Shown: positions 27,933 through 35,963, numbered from the stretch's first letter. The stretch: DNA of 64,000 bases from Thermoanaerobacterium thermosaccharolyticum DSM 571 (GCF_000145615.1 NC_014410.1:848001-912000), one strand, 5' to 3'. Translations and numbers: made by a program. Notes: generated from the sequence alone by a model not told the origin.

Positions 27933-29108
27933 ATGGGTATTAAGTCCGATTTGCAGGTTGTGGCCCTGCGCAAGGCGTATGAATTCGTGGACCGCGATCC
28001 GGAAACCAACATCCCTAAACTCGTTTATTTTCTTGACAAATTTATACCGCCTGGAATTCTTGACGAGCAAATAGACGCGGTTAAAAAGGTTATATCGGAG
28101 ACCGAAAGCAACTGGTACAAATATATAATGAGCCTTTGGACGGATATTGATGATGATGTGAGAAAAAAGATTTTTGAAAATTTTGTAATAAATGCATCCT
28201 TTTTTTCCTTTATTCTGGGGGGAGAGCCTCTTGTAAGAAAGGCGGACATCATCCGCTTGTGTGAAACACATCCAGACTGCCAGTTCAGTGCGTTTACAAA
28301 CGGTACCCTCATTGATGAAGCTTTTGCTGATGAAATGCTGAGGGTCAAGAATTTCATCCCTGCCATCAGCGTTGAAGGCTTTGAAGAAGATACTGACTTT
28401 CGGCGTGGAATCGGCACATTCAAAAAAGTTGAAAAAGCTATGTCGATACTCAAGGCCAAGCGTCTGCCGTTCGGGATCTCCTGCTGCTACACGAGCAAAA
28501 ACGTTCATATAATTGGTTCAGAGGAGTATTTTGATCAAATGATTGAATGGGGTGCGAAATTTTGCTGGTTTTTTACATATATGCCTATTGGGAACTCAGC
28601 AGTACCAGAGCTGATGGTCAGCGCCGAACAAAGAAAATTTATGTATGAGCAGGTGCGCAAATTCCGCGGAACAAAGCCTTTATTCACTTTGGATTTTTGG
28701 AACGACGGAGAATATGTGGACGGATGTATAGCGGGGGGAAGACGCTATTTGCACGTCAACGCAAATGGCGATATAGAACCTTGTGCGTTCATTCACTATT
28801 CGGATTCTAACATTCGTGAAAAGACTCTGTTGGAAGCTTTGCAATCTCCGTTATTCATGGCTTACCACGATCGTCAGCCGTTCAACGAAAACCACCTGCG
28901 TCCTTGTCCGCTGCTGGATAACCCAGATGCATTAGTGGAAATGGTGGAAACCTCAGGTGCGCACTCCACCGATTTGGAAAATCCTGAAGATGTGCACCGC
29001 CTTTCTGCTAAATGCAAAATCCCCGCAGAAAATTGGGCACCGGTTGCAGACGAGCTTTGGAAATGTACAGGACATTGTTCGGCGTGCAATAAGTCGAAAT
29101 TGGCGTAA
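27933..29108 (+). CDS. Radical SAM family protein lacking the CxxxCxxC motif
   Basis: 391 residues. From LGGEPLVRKADIIRLCE (about residue 92) on it matches radical SAM/SPASM-type proteins: FTNGTLIDE, ISVEGFEE, FTYMPIGN, CIAGGRRYLHVNANGDIEPCAF, and C-terminal cysteines in CPLL and CSACNK. The stretch before GGEP that should hold the SAM cluster CxxxCxxC is missing: FVINASFFSFILGGEP jumps straight from the N-terminal helices to the GGEP strand, about 60 residues short. An in-frame internal deletion is the likely cause, so activity is doubtful. RBS AAAGGAAG. Confidence 0.8.
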   Translation: MGIKSDLQVVALRKAYEFVDRDPETNIPKLVYFLDKFIPPGILDEQIDAVKKVISETESNWYKYIMSLWTDIDDDVRKKIFENFVINASFFSFILGGEPLVRKADIIRLCETHPDCQFSAFTNGTLIDEAFADEMLRVKNFIPAISVEGFEEDTDFRRGIGTFKKVEKAMSILKAKRLPFGISCCYTSKNVHIIGSEEYFDQMIEWGAKFCWFFTYMPIGNSAVPELMVSAEQRKFMYEQVRKFRGTKPLFTLDFWNDGEYVDGCIAGGRRYLHVNANGDIEPCAFIHYSDSNIREKTLLEALQSPLFMAYHDRQPFNENHLRPCPLLDNPDALVEMVETSGAHSTDLENPEDVHRLSAKCKIPAENWAPVADELWKCTGHCSACNKSKLA

Positions 29109-29297
29109 AGAAAAAATGTACGAATGTGAAAGCTGTTATCGGTGACGTCATTGCTGCTGTTGCGGTTGTTGCTGTAATCAATAATCGTAAATAATGAAAA
29201 AATATTACAATAAGCCATGATTTTGTTAAGCAGTCTTATCCTATATTTGCTTAATTGTGACATAGAAAGTATCTAAAAATGAAAAGAGGTGAATTAA

Positions 29298-29378
29298 ATG
29301 AAAGCTATCATTGTCATTTTAATAATTGTTGTTGTAGGTGTCATCGGTATAACTGCAGCCAAGAAAAAGCACAAGTAA
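29298..29378 (+). CDS. 26-residue small membrane peptide
   Basis: ATG with AAGAGGTG upstream encodes MKAIIVILIIVVVGVIGITA followed by AKKKHK: one hydrophobic helix and a basic tail. A similar tract (VKAVIGDVIAAVAVVAVINN) ending at a TAA near 29194 lies upstream without a clear RBS. No family recognised; could be a small membrane protein or a decayed gene end. Confidence 0.4.
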   Translation: MKAIIVILIIVVVGVIGITAAKKKHK

Positions 29379-29739
29379 TATATCATGCAAAGAAAGGAAA
29401 AAGTAAACAGTTGCCTTACTGGTATTCAATGCTTCGATTGATCTTAAAAATAAAAGGGTGAGAATGCCCGTTAAAAATGCAATTATGTCATTAACATAAG
29501 AGAAAGGAAAAACCATGTTTTATAGTCACAGATAAAACTAAAATATTAATCTAAACGCAAAAAGCCTTGAATCAATAAAAAATGATTTAAGGCTTTTTTA
29601 TACATGCGCGCCAGGCATGGGCGATAGCTAGATTGAGGATTAATGTTCAATCTCCAGGTTCTGTTGAGATAAATTGAAAAATTTACATTGATTCATCTGT
29701 TTTTTTATCCTGTATGACAATTTCATCTTATAAAATCCA
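29379..29739. other. Spacer with terminator and possible intron-end remnant
   Basis: No gene. It holds the terminator at 29559-29598. Just after it, GCGCGCCAGGCATGGGCG (about 29606) resembles the 5' end of some clostridial group II introns. A reverse-transcriptase remnant occurs downstream on the same strand at 31320. That match is from memory and weak. Confidence 0.3.
29559..29598. terminator. Rho-independent terminator
   Basis: Stem AAAAAGCCTTGAATC/GATTTAAGGCTTTTT (one G-U pair), 10-nt loop, flanked by A and T runs. Confidence 0.75.
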
Positions 29740-29767
29740 TTGACACGTATTGAATACGTGTTATAAT
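29740..29767 (+). promoter_or_regulatory. hicAB promoter with palindromic operator
   Basis: TTGACA, 16-bp spacer, TATAAT. The spacer and the end of the -35 box form a perfect 19-bp palindrome ACACGTATT-G-AATACGTGT (29743-29761), the expected place for HicB autorepression. Confidence 0.78.
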
Positions 29768-29789
29768 ATTAGTTAAGGGAGGGTAATAT

Positions 29790-29987
29790 ATGAAATGTTA
29801 TTCGTCCCGGGAGATACTCAAAATACTTCAGCAAGATGGTTGGTACATAGTAAAAATCAATGGAAGTCATCATCAACTTAAACATCCAGTAAAACAAGGA
29901 AAAGTAACTGTACCACATCCTAAAAAAGACATTCCTTTTAAAACTGCAAAAAGTATTTTGGATCAGGCAGGACTTAAACTCGAGTGA
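29790..29987 (+). CDS. hicA: HicA toxin, mRNA interferase
   Basis: 65-residue double-stranded-RNA-binding-like toxin that cleaves mRNA. The family pattern SSREILKILQQDGW, then the catalytic His in GSHHQLKHP, and VTVPHPKKDIP are all present. AGGGAGGG RBS. HicB follows 44 bp later. Confidence 0.93.
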   Translation: MKCYSSREILKILQQDGWYIVKINGSHHQLKHPVKQGKVTVPHPKKDIPFKTAKSILDQAGLKLE

Positions 29988-29992
29988 GTTCT

Positions 29993-30027
29993 GCCTCCCT
30001 CCCTGAAAACAAGCCAAAAGGAGGCTT
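29993..30027 (+). promoter_or_regulatory. Hairpin burying the hicB ribosome binding site
   Basis: GCCTCC at 29993 can pair with GGAGGC at 30020, which contains the hicB Shine-Dalgarno. A competing small hairpin AAGCC/GGCTT also covers it. Translation of hicB may thus depend on ribosomes leaving hicA. Confidence 0.45.
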
Positions 30028-30031
30028 TTAG

Positions 30032-30442
30032 ATGAAAGAAACATATATTTATCCTGCTATATTTGATTATGCATCTGACGGTATTTCTGTCAGTTTTCCC
30101 GATTTACCTGGCTGTTTTACATGTGGAGATAATGAAGAAGAAGCTGTAAGAAATGCAAAAGAGGCTATGGCACTTCATATTTCAGGTATGGAAGACGATG
30201 GAGATGTTATACCAGAACCAACTCCTATTTCGAAGATAAAAGTAGAAGATAACCAAATTGTTGTTCCAATAGAAGTATGGATGCCATACTATAGAAGTGG
30301 TATTAAAACTGTTTATGTAAAGAAAACACTGACAATACCATCATGGCTCAATAGTGTCGCCGAAAGAAGCAAAATAAACTTTTCACAGGTGCTTCAAGAA
30401 GCTCTTAAAGAAAAATTGGGAATTAGAGAATATAAGCAATAG
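30032..30442 (+). CDS. hicB: HicB antitoxin
   Basis: 136 residues. The N-terminal partial RNase H-like HicB fold (YPAIFDYASDGISVSFPDLPG and EEEAVRNAKEAMALH) neutralises HicA. A C-terminal ribbon-helix-helix-like region (LTIPSWLNSVAERSKINFSQ) binds the operator. Complete and paired, so the module is probably functional. Confidence 0.93.
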   Translation: MKETYIYPAIFDYASDGISVSFPDLPGCFTCGDNEEEAVRNAKEAMALHISGMEDDGDVIPEPTPISKIKVEDNQIVVPIEVWMPYYRSGIKTVYVKKTLTIPSWLNSVAERSKINFSQVLQEALKEKLGIREYKQ

Positions 30443-30470
30443 GCACTCTAAAATGGGTGCTTTATTTTTT
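30441..30470 (+). terminator. Terminator of hicAB
   Basis: Short stem GCACTC/GGGTGC with one G-U pair, loop of 6, followed by TTTATTTTTT; it begins at the hicB stop. Confidence 0.6.
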
Positions 30471-30496
30471 AAGATTATTCACTGACAAATTAGCAC

Positions 30497-30590
30497 CTAT
30501 TCTTCTGTTTTTATATCTGTTAATGCTGCTTTTGCTGCCCTGTTGGCATTGTGTATCTTTGTGTCTGGTATCTCAATGCTACTTAATTCT
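30497..30590 (-). pseudogene. cotJC-like fragment
   Basis: The plus-strand text at 30541-30580 repeats the cotJC stretch at 22174-22213 with few changes (GGCATTGTGTATCTTTG, GTCTGGTATCTCAA). On the minus strand it reads ALRYQTQRYTMPTGQ and, in the next frame, LTDIKTEE. Only about 30 codons remain, with a frameshift. A second manganese-catalase gene once stood here, or cotJC was partly copied. Confidence 0.7.
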
Positions 30591-31005
30591 TTCAGGGGAT
30601 TGCCTAGCATTAACATCGTAATAAGCGGTGCTATCGGAGGTAGCAGTAAATCAATCATTACTGTTATACCAATGGGGAATTTGATCTTTTCTGTTTTTGT
30701 TACAGGTCTTGCCTGTTTCATCATGATCTACCTTTCTTCTTTAGTCGTAAGCAATTTCATTATTTGTGGTTGAATCAAAGGCATAAGAGCCATGTACGAA
30801 TATGCTGCCACAGATATCTGTGCCATTAAATATGGAGCCAGTTTTGGTATTACATATATTGCCATTTGGCCGCATACACCCCCGATAATAACAATTACAC
30901 CTACTTCATTTATGCTAAAGCCAAAAAGCTTTGTACCGATAAGCGCTATAAAAATTCCTATGTGTGCAGCAGCACCAAGTATTATAAATGAAGAGTTGAC
31001 TTTCC
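30590..31005 (-). pseudogene. Na+-translocating decarboxylase beta subunit fragment
   Basis: The minus strand encodes GAAAHIGIFIALIGTKLFGF, AIYVIPKLAP, VAAYSYMALMPLIQPQIMKL and, after an in-frame TAG at 30728-30730, RPVTKTEKIKFPI and PLITMLMLGNPLKE. This is the C-terminal part of the OadB/MmdB/GcdB beta subunit family. The N-terminal half, the true C terminus and the partner subunits are absent. It is joined to a HutP remnant upstream and a cotJC fragment downstream. Confidence 0.75.
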
Positions 31006-31210
31006 AAACATCGAAACTACATTCCACTTATCATCAGCTACAATGGCAATTTTCATCATCAAGCTGATATCCAGCGGAACAGTAATTGACAGAGATTTTA
31101 CTGCTTCGATTGTCGCATGAAGAAGTGCATGCATTGAAGAAGGAACTTATTCAATCACATTGTTGTTTAACGCAGCCCCTACGACAGCATTGATAACATT
31201 TTCATCAAAT
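31006..31210 (-). pseudogene. HutP-like regulator fragment
   Basis: The minus strand reads ENVINAVVGAALNNNVIE, a TAA stop, then VPSSMHALLHATIEAVKSLS, VPLDISLMMKIAIVADDKWN and VVSMFGKSTLH. The order HALLHATxEA, hydrophobic strand, then xW(I/N)AVxxFG matches HutP-type antiterminator proteins. An internal stop and a missing C terminus show it is dead. Confidence 0.6.
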
Positions 31211-31319
31211 GCTTAGTATATTCGCGGAAATATGTCTATAAAAACTTTTAAATGCTTATCTGTACAATTTTACTTAGCAGGTTGAGTCTGGTCGTTTTGC
31301 AACCAAATACGTCCAAGAA
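31211..31319. other. Spacer between the HutP-like and intron remnants
   Basis: About 110 bp with no recognisable gene, promoter or hairpin. Probably decayed DNA. Confidence 0.3.
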
Positions 31320-31551
31320 CGGGATGTGAAGATAGAAACAATCTATCTTCTGGGCTTTACCCACTTCTGCACTCGGAATAGAATAGGGAACTTTATGATT
31401 GGGCGAAAGACAGAGAAAACAAGGCTTAGACGAAGCATCATAAAAATGCAAGCAACCCCTACGGGAAAACCGACACTTTTGCCTATTTAAAGATCAATTG
31501 CCAGTTATAAACGCTGTTTTAAGAGGCCATTACAACAAAATAACTTCATAA
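31320..31551 (+). pseudogene. Group II intron reverse transcriptase/maturase 3' remnant
   Basis: From 31347 the plus strand reads LLGFTHFCTRNRIGNFMIGR then KTEKTRLRRSIIKM, stopping at 31490. In a shifted frame PVINAVLRGHYN follows (31501-31551). FLGFTHYC...RKTS and L(R/K)GHYNYYG are hallmarks of the maturase domain of LtrA-type intron proteins. The palm domain and intron RNA ends are not seen nearby. Confidence 0.7.
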
Positions 31552-31623
31552 TTTTCATAGAAGATGACTACAAGATTTTAATAAGTTCTTGGGGTGTTTT
31601 TTTTATAAAAAATGAAAAACATC

Positions 31624-31654
31624 TTGACTTAGAGTTAACTCAAAGGATTATCAT
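31624..31654 (+). promoter_or_regulatory. MerR/AdhR-type promoter of the Fe-alcohol dehydrogenase gene
   Basis: TTGACT, a 19-bp spacer and TATCAT. The dyad CTTAGAGTTAACTCAAAG (31628-31645) sits between them. The long spacer and the central dyad are typical of MerR-activated promoters, and the dyad resembles the Bacillus AdhR site. The same 26-base block occurs at 34811. Confidence 0.78.
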
Positions 31655-31717
31655 AATATTAACACTTAAAGGTGTATGTGTAAATTTATTAGATCAAAAA
31701 ATACTGGAGGAATGAAA

Positions 31718-32890
31718 ATGAGTTTTAATATGTATGTGCCGACAAGATTTATTTTTGGTTGCGGAAGACTTAGCGAACTGCACGAGCAAAAACTTCCCGG
31801 CAAAAAAGCAATGGTAGTAATCTCAAATGGAAAATCTTCTAGAGAAAATGGTTCCCTTGATCGCACATTAAATGAACTTTCCAAAGCTGGTATAGAAGGT
31901 GTTGTGTTTGATAAAGTTCAGGCAAATCCGCTTAAGTCAACTGTTATGGCGGGGGCTAAGACAGCGAGGGATAACGGATGTGACTTTATAGTTGCACTCG
32001 GTGGCGACAGCGTAATGGACGCTTCCAAAGCAATGGCGGCAATGGCAACAAACGACGGCGACATTTGGGACTATATCAACGGCGGTACTGGCAAAGGCAA
32101 AGCGCTGACAAATGATCCGCTTCCTGTAGTTTGCATTACAACAACCGCAGGAACTGGTTCAGAAGCGGACCAATGGGGTGTCATCACAAATGACGAAACC
32201 AATGAAAAAATCGGTTTCGGCGGTGATGACCGTTTGTTCCCGGTGATTTCTATTATTGATCCCGAATTAATGAAGACAGTTCCACCTAAATTTACTGCTT
32301 ATCAAGGTTTTGACACACTTTTTCATGCTACAGAAAGCTATATTTCCAAATTTGCAAGCTTTATGAGCGATATGTATGCGCTGACTGCAATTGAAAATAC
32401 AGCTAAATATCTTCCACGTGCGGTAAAAGATGGCAGCGATATGGAAGCAAGAGAACGCATGGCATTTGCCAATACCATTTCTGGTATAGTTATGACTGTC
32501 AGCGTTACTACTGCTGAGCATTCCATTGAGCATGCTATGAGTGCATATCATCAGGATTTGCCTCATGGTGCAGGGCTTATCATGATTTCAAAGGCATTCT
32601 ATGAATTCTTTATTGAAAAGCATGCTTGTGACGAGAGATTTATTACTATGGCAAAGGCAATGGGAATCAAAGATGCTAATAGGGCAGAGGATTTCATTAC
32701 CGCGTTGGTGGATTTGCAAAAGGCATGTGGAGTGGCAGATCTCAAAATGAGCGACTATGGCATCACACCGGATGAATTTGATAAAATCGCTACAAATGCC
32801 CGTGAAACCATGGGTGGTCTTTTTGCAGCAAATCCTTGTGAAATGACACATGAAGATGTCGTTGAGGTTCTTAGGAAGTCTTACCGATAA
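31718..32890 (+). CDS. Iron-containing alcohol dehydrogenase
   Basis: 390-residue group III alcohol dehydrogenase (butanol/propanediol dehydrogenase type), NAD(P)H-dependent. The cofactor motif GGDSVMDASKA, then TTAGTGSEAD, and the iron ligands in HATESY and HSIEHAMSAYHQDLPHG are present. The start at 31718 follows GGAGG with 7-nt spacing; in-frame ATGs upstream lack it. Its promoter carries the AdhR-like dyad, so it should be induced by reactive aldehydes through the MerR protein at 38309. Confidence 0.9.
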   Translation: MSFNMYVPTRFIFGCGRLSELHEQKLPGKKAMVVISNGKSSRENGSLDRTLNELSKAGIEGVVFDKVQANPLKSTVMAGAKTARDNGCDFIVALGGDSVMDASKAMAAMATNDGDIWDYINGGTGKGKALTNDPLPVVCITTTAGTGSEADQWGVITNDETNEKIGFGGDDRLFPVISIIDPELMKTVPPKFTAYQGFDTLFHATESYISKFASFMSDMYALTAIENTAKYLPRAVKDGSDMEARERMAFANTISGIVMTVSVTTAEHSIEHAMSAYHQDLPHGAGLIMISKAFYEFFIEKHACDERFITMAKAMGIKDANRAEDFITALVDLQKACGVADLKMSDYGITPDEFDKIATNARETMGGLFAANPCEMTHEDVVEVLRKSYR

Positions 32891-32901
32891 GGAGGATATC
32901 A

Positions 32902-33144
32902 ATGGAAATCAATGTGGTGCTGGCTACACTTAATCATGAGCTTGATCCGGATAAGCGCAGCACTATACATCCTGCACCCATTGTTATTGGGAAAAATGTT
33001 TGGATTGGCGCTAATGTCACAGTCGTTTAGGGTGTAACCATTGGTGATGGTGCTGTTATCGCTGCTGGTGCGATTGTGACAAAGGATGTGCCTTCAAATG
33101 TTGTTCTAGGCGGAGTGCCTGCAAAAATAATTAAGAAAATATAA
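32902..33144 (+). pseudogene. Maltose/galactoside O-acetyltransferase C-terminal fragment
   Basis: Left-handed beta-helix hexapeptide acetyltransferase end: LNHELDPDKRSTIHPAPIVI, KNVWIGANVTVV, TAG stop at 33028, then [20 protein letters not shown] and [11 protein letters not shown]. The N-terminal half is missing and the in-frame TAG probably replaces CAG. It keeps a good GGAGG site 12 bp after the dehydrogenase stop. Confidence 0.82.
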
Positions 33145-33168
33145 AGTATTTAGGAGGTAGGTTTTACG

Positions 33169-33377
33169 ATGAAAAAACAAACGGCTGGCAGAGATGCCCT
33201 GGGATCATTTGCCCCAAAATTTGCTGAATTAAACGATGACATTCTTTTTGGAGAGGTTTGGTCTAGAATTTTAGTGCTGAAGAAATGGCAGAAATAATCA
33301 CACATCTAGCGTTCTATGTAGGATGGCCTAATGCATGGGCAGCATTTTCGTTGGCAAAAGAGATATATGCTGAATAA
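33169..33377 (+). pseudogene. Carboxymuconolactone decarboxylase family gene, internally deleted
   Basis: The N-terminal part (GRDALGSFAPKFAELNDDIL, FGEVWSR) is intact with an AGGAGG site, then about 45 codons including the CxxxH redox motif are missing. The C-terminal part (EEMAEIITHLAFYVGWPNAW, AAFSLAKEIYAE) continues in another frame. It belongs to the redox cluster but cannot make the normal protein. Confidence 0.8.
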
Positions 33378-33408
33378 TCAAAAAAATGAGAATGGAGTGA
33401 ATTTTATT

Positions 33409-33819
33409 ATGGATAGAAATGAATTAGAAAAGATATCTGATTTTCCATTAGGTGAGGAAAATGTAGCATTTGCACAATATTTTACTGGAAAGAGCTATTT
33501 AAGCCTCTTAAATGATAAAGAAGTAAATATTCATAATGTTACGTTCGAACCTGGATGCAGAAACAATTGGCATATACATCATGGCTGTGGTCAGATACTG
33601 ATCTGTGTTGGTGGGCATGGCTTATATCAAGAAGCTGGGAAAGATGCACGACTATTAAAAAGCGGCGATGTAGTATATATACCACCGGAGATTAAGCATT
33701 GGCACGGCGCCGTCAAGGATGAAGGGTTTGCACATCTGTCATTAACAGTTCCGACGGAAGGAGCAAACACTGAATGGTGTGAACCGGTTACCGATGAAGA
33801 ATATAACAAACTACTTTGA
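33409..33819 (+). CDS. Cupin-domain protein
   Basis: 136-residue single cupin barrel. Metal-binding motifs WHIHHGCGQ (motif 1) and KHWHGAV (motif 2) are complete. Cupins of this type often stand next to CMD-family proteins, as here. The start is the ATG at 33409; the further upstream in-frame ATG lies inside the CMD remnant. Enzymatic role unknown. Confidence 0.82.
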   Translation: MDRNELEKISDFPLGEENVAFAQYFTGKSYLSLLNDKEVNIHNVTFEPGCRNNWHIHHGCGQILICVGGHGLYQEAGKDARLLKSGDVVYIPPEIKHWHGAVKDEGFAHLSLTVPTEGANTEWCEPVTDEEYNKLL

Positions 33820-33841
33820 AATTTTTAAATAAAGTGTTTGT

Positions 33842-33864
33842 TTCTGAATGCATTAAATGCAGAC
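33842..33864 (+). repeat. 23-bp copy of the aldo/keto reductase ferredoxin segment
   Basis: TTCTGAATGCATTAAATGCA plus GAC is identical to 36980-37002, where it encodes SECIKCR of the second aldo/keto reductase. Here it is in a non-coding gap, so it is a remnant of a related gene. Confidence 0.6.
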
Positions 33865-33947
33865 TATGATTGGAATCGACGAATGGTTGTTTGTGATCCT
33901 AAATGTTGGGAATGAAAAGCCATCCGGTAAGCTAGATGGCTGAAGTC

Positions 33948-34358
33948 TTATATGCTTTTCAGAAAGTCGCTGGGTAATACAGCTCTGACTGGCGAGTTGA
34001 CGAAGTCCTTAATGTTCCGGGTAATGATGCATTCCATTTTCCTGCGCTTTGCGCATGCGGCAAGCAAGGCATCCTCATAATCTTCAATGGGCAGCTCAAG
34101 CGCCTTCTCGCAGTCGGAGCCAGTGACGTCAAGGATGTTGAAGATTTTTATGATTTTATATATTTCCTGCTTGCACCGCTTCTTGTCGTGCAGATATTTG
34201 TGTAGAAGGTAATAGATATCCGTAATGGAGCTTGCGGTTATATGCACGTTGATTTTTTCCTCGGCGGCCATAATAAACAATTTTTGCGCGTCTTCAGCGA
34301 AAGGCGAGCGGGAAAGCATGGCGTCCAGCATGACGTTGGTATCAATTAATACGTTCAT
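33948..34358 (-). CDS. PIN-domain toxin, VapC-like
   Basis: 136-residue PIN ribonuclease with the N-terminal LIDTNVMLDAM, ITASSITDIYYLL, and the acidic pair in EDYEDALLAACAKR followed by IITRNIKDF. It overlaps the antitoxin gene by 17 bp. Expected to cleave RNA when freed from its partner. The GC content looks higher than its surroundings, hinting at transfer. Confidence 0.87.
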   Translation of the reverse strand: MNVLIDTNVMLDAMLSRSPFAEDAQKLFIMAAEEKINVHITASSITDIYYLLHKYLHDKKRCKQEIYKIIKIFNILDVTGSDCEKALELPIEDYEDALLAACAKRRKMECIITRNIKDFVNSPVRAVLPSDFLKSI

Positions 34359-34569
34359 GACGGCTCAAGCGCTCCTCTCTCGCCTGCTCCAAAGAAGCAT
34401 CGGCAGGCAGTATACCAAACAAGGATTTTGCCATTTCAACTTTGTCCTGTTTTGTGTTTGTAAGCTTGGCAATGGCTTTGCCGTTTTTTGTAATATATAT
34501 GTCCTCTTTGGAGGCAAGGGCGAGATACTTTCCAATATTGTTCTTAAATTCGGTTGCTGTTATTTGCAT
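34342..34569 (-). CDS. Phd/YefM-type antitoxin
   Basis: 75-residue antitoxin with the Phd/YefM fold pattern MQITATEFKNNIGKYLALA then EDIYITKNGKAIAKLTN. The C-terminal tail would wrap the toxin. The start at 34569 follows AAGGAGG; an in-frame ATG at 34596 precedes it. First gene of the pair. Confidence 0.87.
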   Translation of the reverse strand: MQITATEFKNNIGKYLALASKEDIYITKNGKAIAKLTNTKQDKVEMAKSLFGILPADASLEQAREERLSRHERIN

Positions 34570-34813
34570 AGTGATACCTCCTTGTACAAAATTCATTATT
34601 TCAATTTCCTAATATTATTATACAAAAATAAGATTAAAATTATCAACAATAATCGAACAATTTTATTTTTACAATCGTACAGTATATGTGATCAAAATTT
34701 CATTGGATATGTTTCCTACAATGAGTGTGGGACATGCGCAAAAAACTAGGTGTATAACATATCATAAAAATTATTTTTTTATGATAACTCAAAGAATATT
34801 TGTTGAAAATCTC
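34570..34813. other. Spacer upstream of the aldo/keto reductase pair
   Basis: About 245 bp of AT-rich DNA. A short frame ending FIGYVSYNECGTCAKN near 34740 recalls an ArsC/Spx-type CxxC start, but it is too short to call. Confidence 0.3.
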
Positions 34814-34844
34814 TTGACTTAGAGTTAACTCAAAGGCATATCAT
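34814..34844 (+). promoter_or_regulatory. MerR/AdhR-type promoter of the aldo/keto reductase genes
   Basis: Second copy of TTGACT, 19-bp spacer, TATCAT, with the same dyad CTTAGAGTTAACTCAAAG. The block TCTTGACT through CAAAGG is identical to that at 31622. Confidence 0.78.
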
Positions 34845-34955
34845 GATATTAATACATAATTATATCCTTAAAGTATTGATTTAAAGAGGTGAGTTGTAAG
34901 CAGATTGAGAAATGGCTGCAAAAATTCATAAATAATTTTGAGGAGGAAAAGTAAA

Positions 34956-35918
34956 ATGGAATATTCAAAACTAGGAAATTCTGATATTCTTGTTTCTCGT
35001 ATTTGCGTAGGTTGCATGAGCTTTGGTGACACGTCAAGTAATTTTCATGCATGGACACTAAACGCTGAAGATAGTGAAGCAATAATCAAACATGCTCTTG
35101 ATCTTGGCATAAATTTTTTTGACACTGCAAATGTATATTCTGGCGGTACCAGTGAAGAATATCTTGGCCGTGCGATAAAGAACAATATAGCTCGTGATAA
35201 GGTAGTTATAGCTACTAAGGTTTATTTTAACGAAGGCAAACTTTCAAAAAAGGCGATACTTCGTGAGATCGATGGCTCACTAAAACGGTTGGGTACAGAT
35301 TACGTTGATCTTTACATTATTCATCGATTCGATTATGACACACCGATAGAGGAAACGATGGAAGCACTTGACAGTCTTGTAAAGGCAGGAAAGGTGAGAG
35401 CTCTTGGCGCTTCAGCAATGTATGGCTACCAGTTTTACAATATGCAGCTTGCTGCCGAGAAGAACGGTTGGACAAAGTTTGTTTCAATGCAGAATCACTA
35501 CAATCTGCTTTACCGTGAGGATGAGCGGGAACTTATTCCGATTTGCAAACAGCAAAATGTTGCACTTACTCCATACAGTCCACTTGCTGCTGGAAGGCTT
35601 TCACGTCTTGAATGGAAGGCAGATACGAAACGAAGCCAGACAGATAAAATTGCAGTTTCAAAGTACGATAGTACCCAAGAGACAGACTATGGAATAGTAC
35701 TTCGCGTAAATGAAATTGCCAAGAAGTATGGTGTTACAATGACGCAGATTTCTCTTGCATGGCATTTTGCTAAGGGAGTTACAGCGCCAATTATCGGTGT
35801 AACAAAGGCAAAGTATTTAGACGACGCTGTAGGGGCTCTCAATGTAAAACTTACGGATGATGACATTGCCTACCTTGAGGAACTGTATGTTCCCCACAAA
35901 ATAGTTGGTGCGCTTTAA
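34956..35918 (+). CDS. Aldo/keto reductase
   Basis: 320-residue (beta/alpha)8 NADPH-dependent reductase. The catalytic tetrad is visible: D in FFDTANVYSGG, Y in the same motif, K in IATKVYF and H in YIIHRFD. Start at 34956 after GAGGAGG. Controlled by the dyad promoter at 34814 and followed by a second reductase 45 bp later, so both probably respond to the AdhR-like regulator. Confidence 0.92.
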   Translation: MEYSKLGNSDILVSRICVGCMSFGDTSSNFHAWTLNAEDSEAIIKHALDLGINFFDTANVYSGGTSEEYLGRAIKNNIARDKVVIATKVYFNEGKLSKKAILREIDGSLKRLGTDYVDLYIIHRFDYDTPIEETMEALDSLVKAGKVRALGASAMYGYQFYNMQLAAEKNGWTKFVSMQNHYNLLYREDERELIPICKQQNVALTPYSPLAAGRLSRLEWKADTKRSQTDKIAVSKYDSTQETDYGIVLRVNEIAKKYGVTMTQISLAWHFAKGVTAPIIGVTKAKYLDDAVGALNVKLTDDDIAYLEELYVPHKIVGAL

Positions 35919-35963
35919 TTGAAAATATATTTGAAGTTTTAAAAAAGGAGAGAATAACACATT

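Noticed and set aside
33919-33941. Hairpin AGCCATC/GATGGCT after the cupin gene
   Set aside because: The 7-bp stem lacks a T run and lies close to the PIN gene end; kept out as a terminator.
34690-34750. ArsC/Spx-like start (FIGYVSYNECGTCAKN)
   Set aside because: Only 16 residues with one CxxC; no RBS, and too short to separate from chance.
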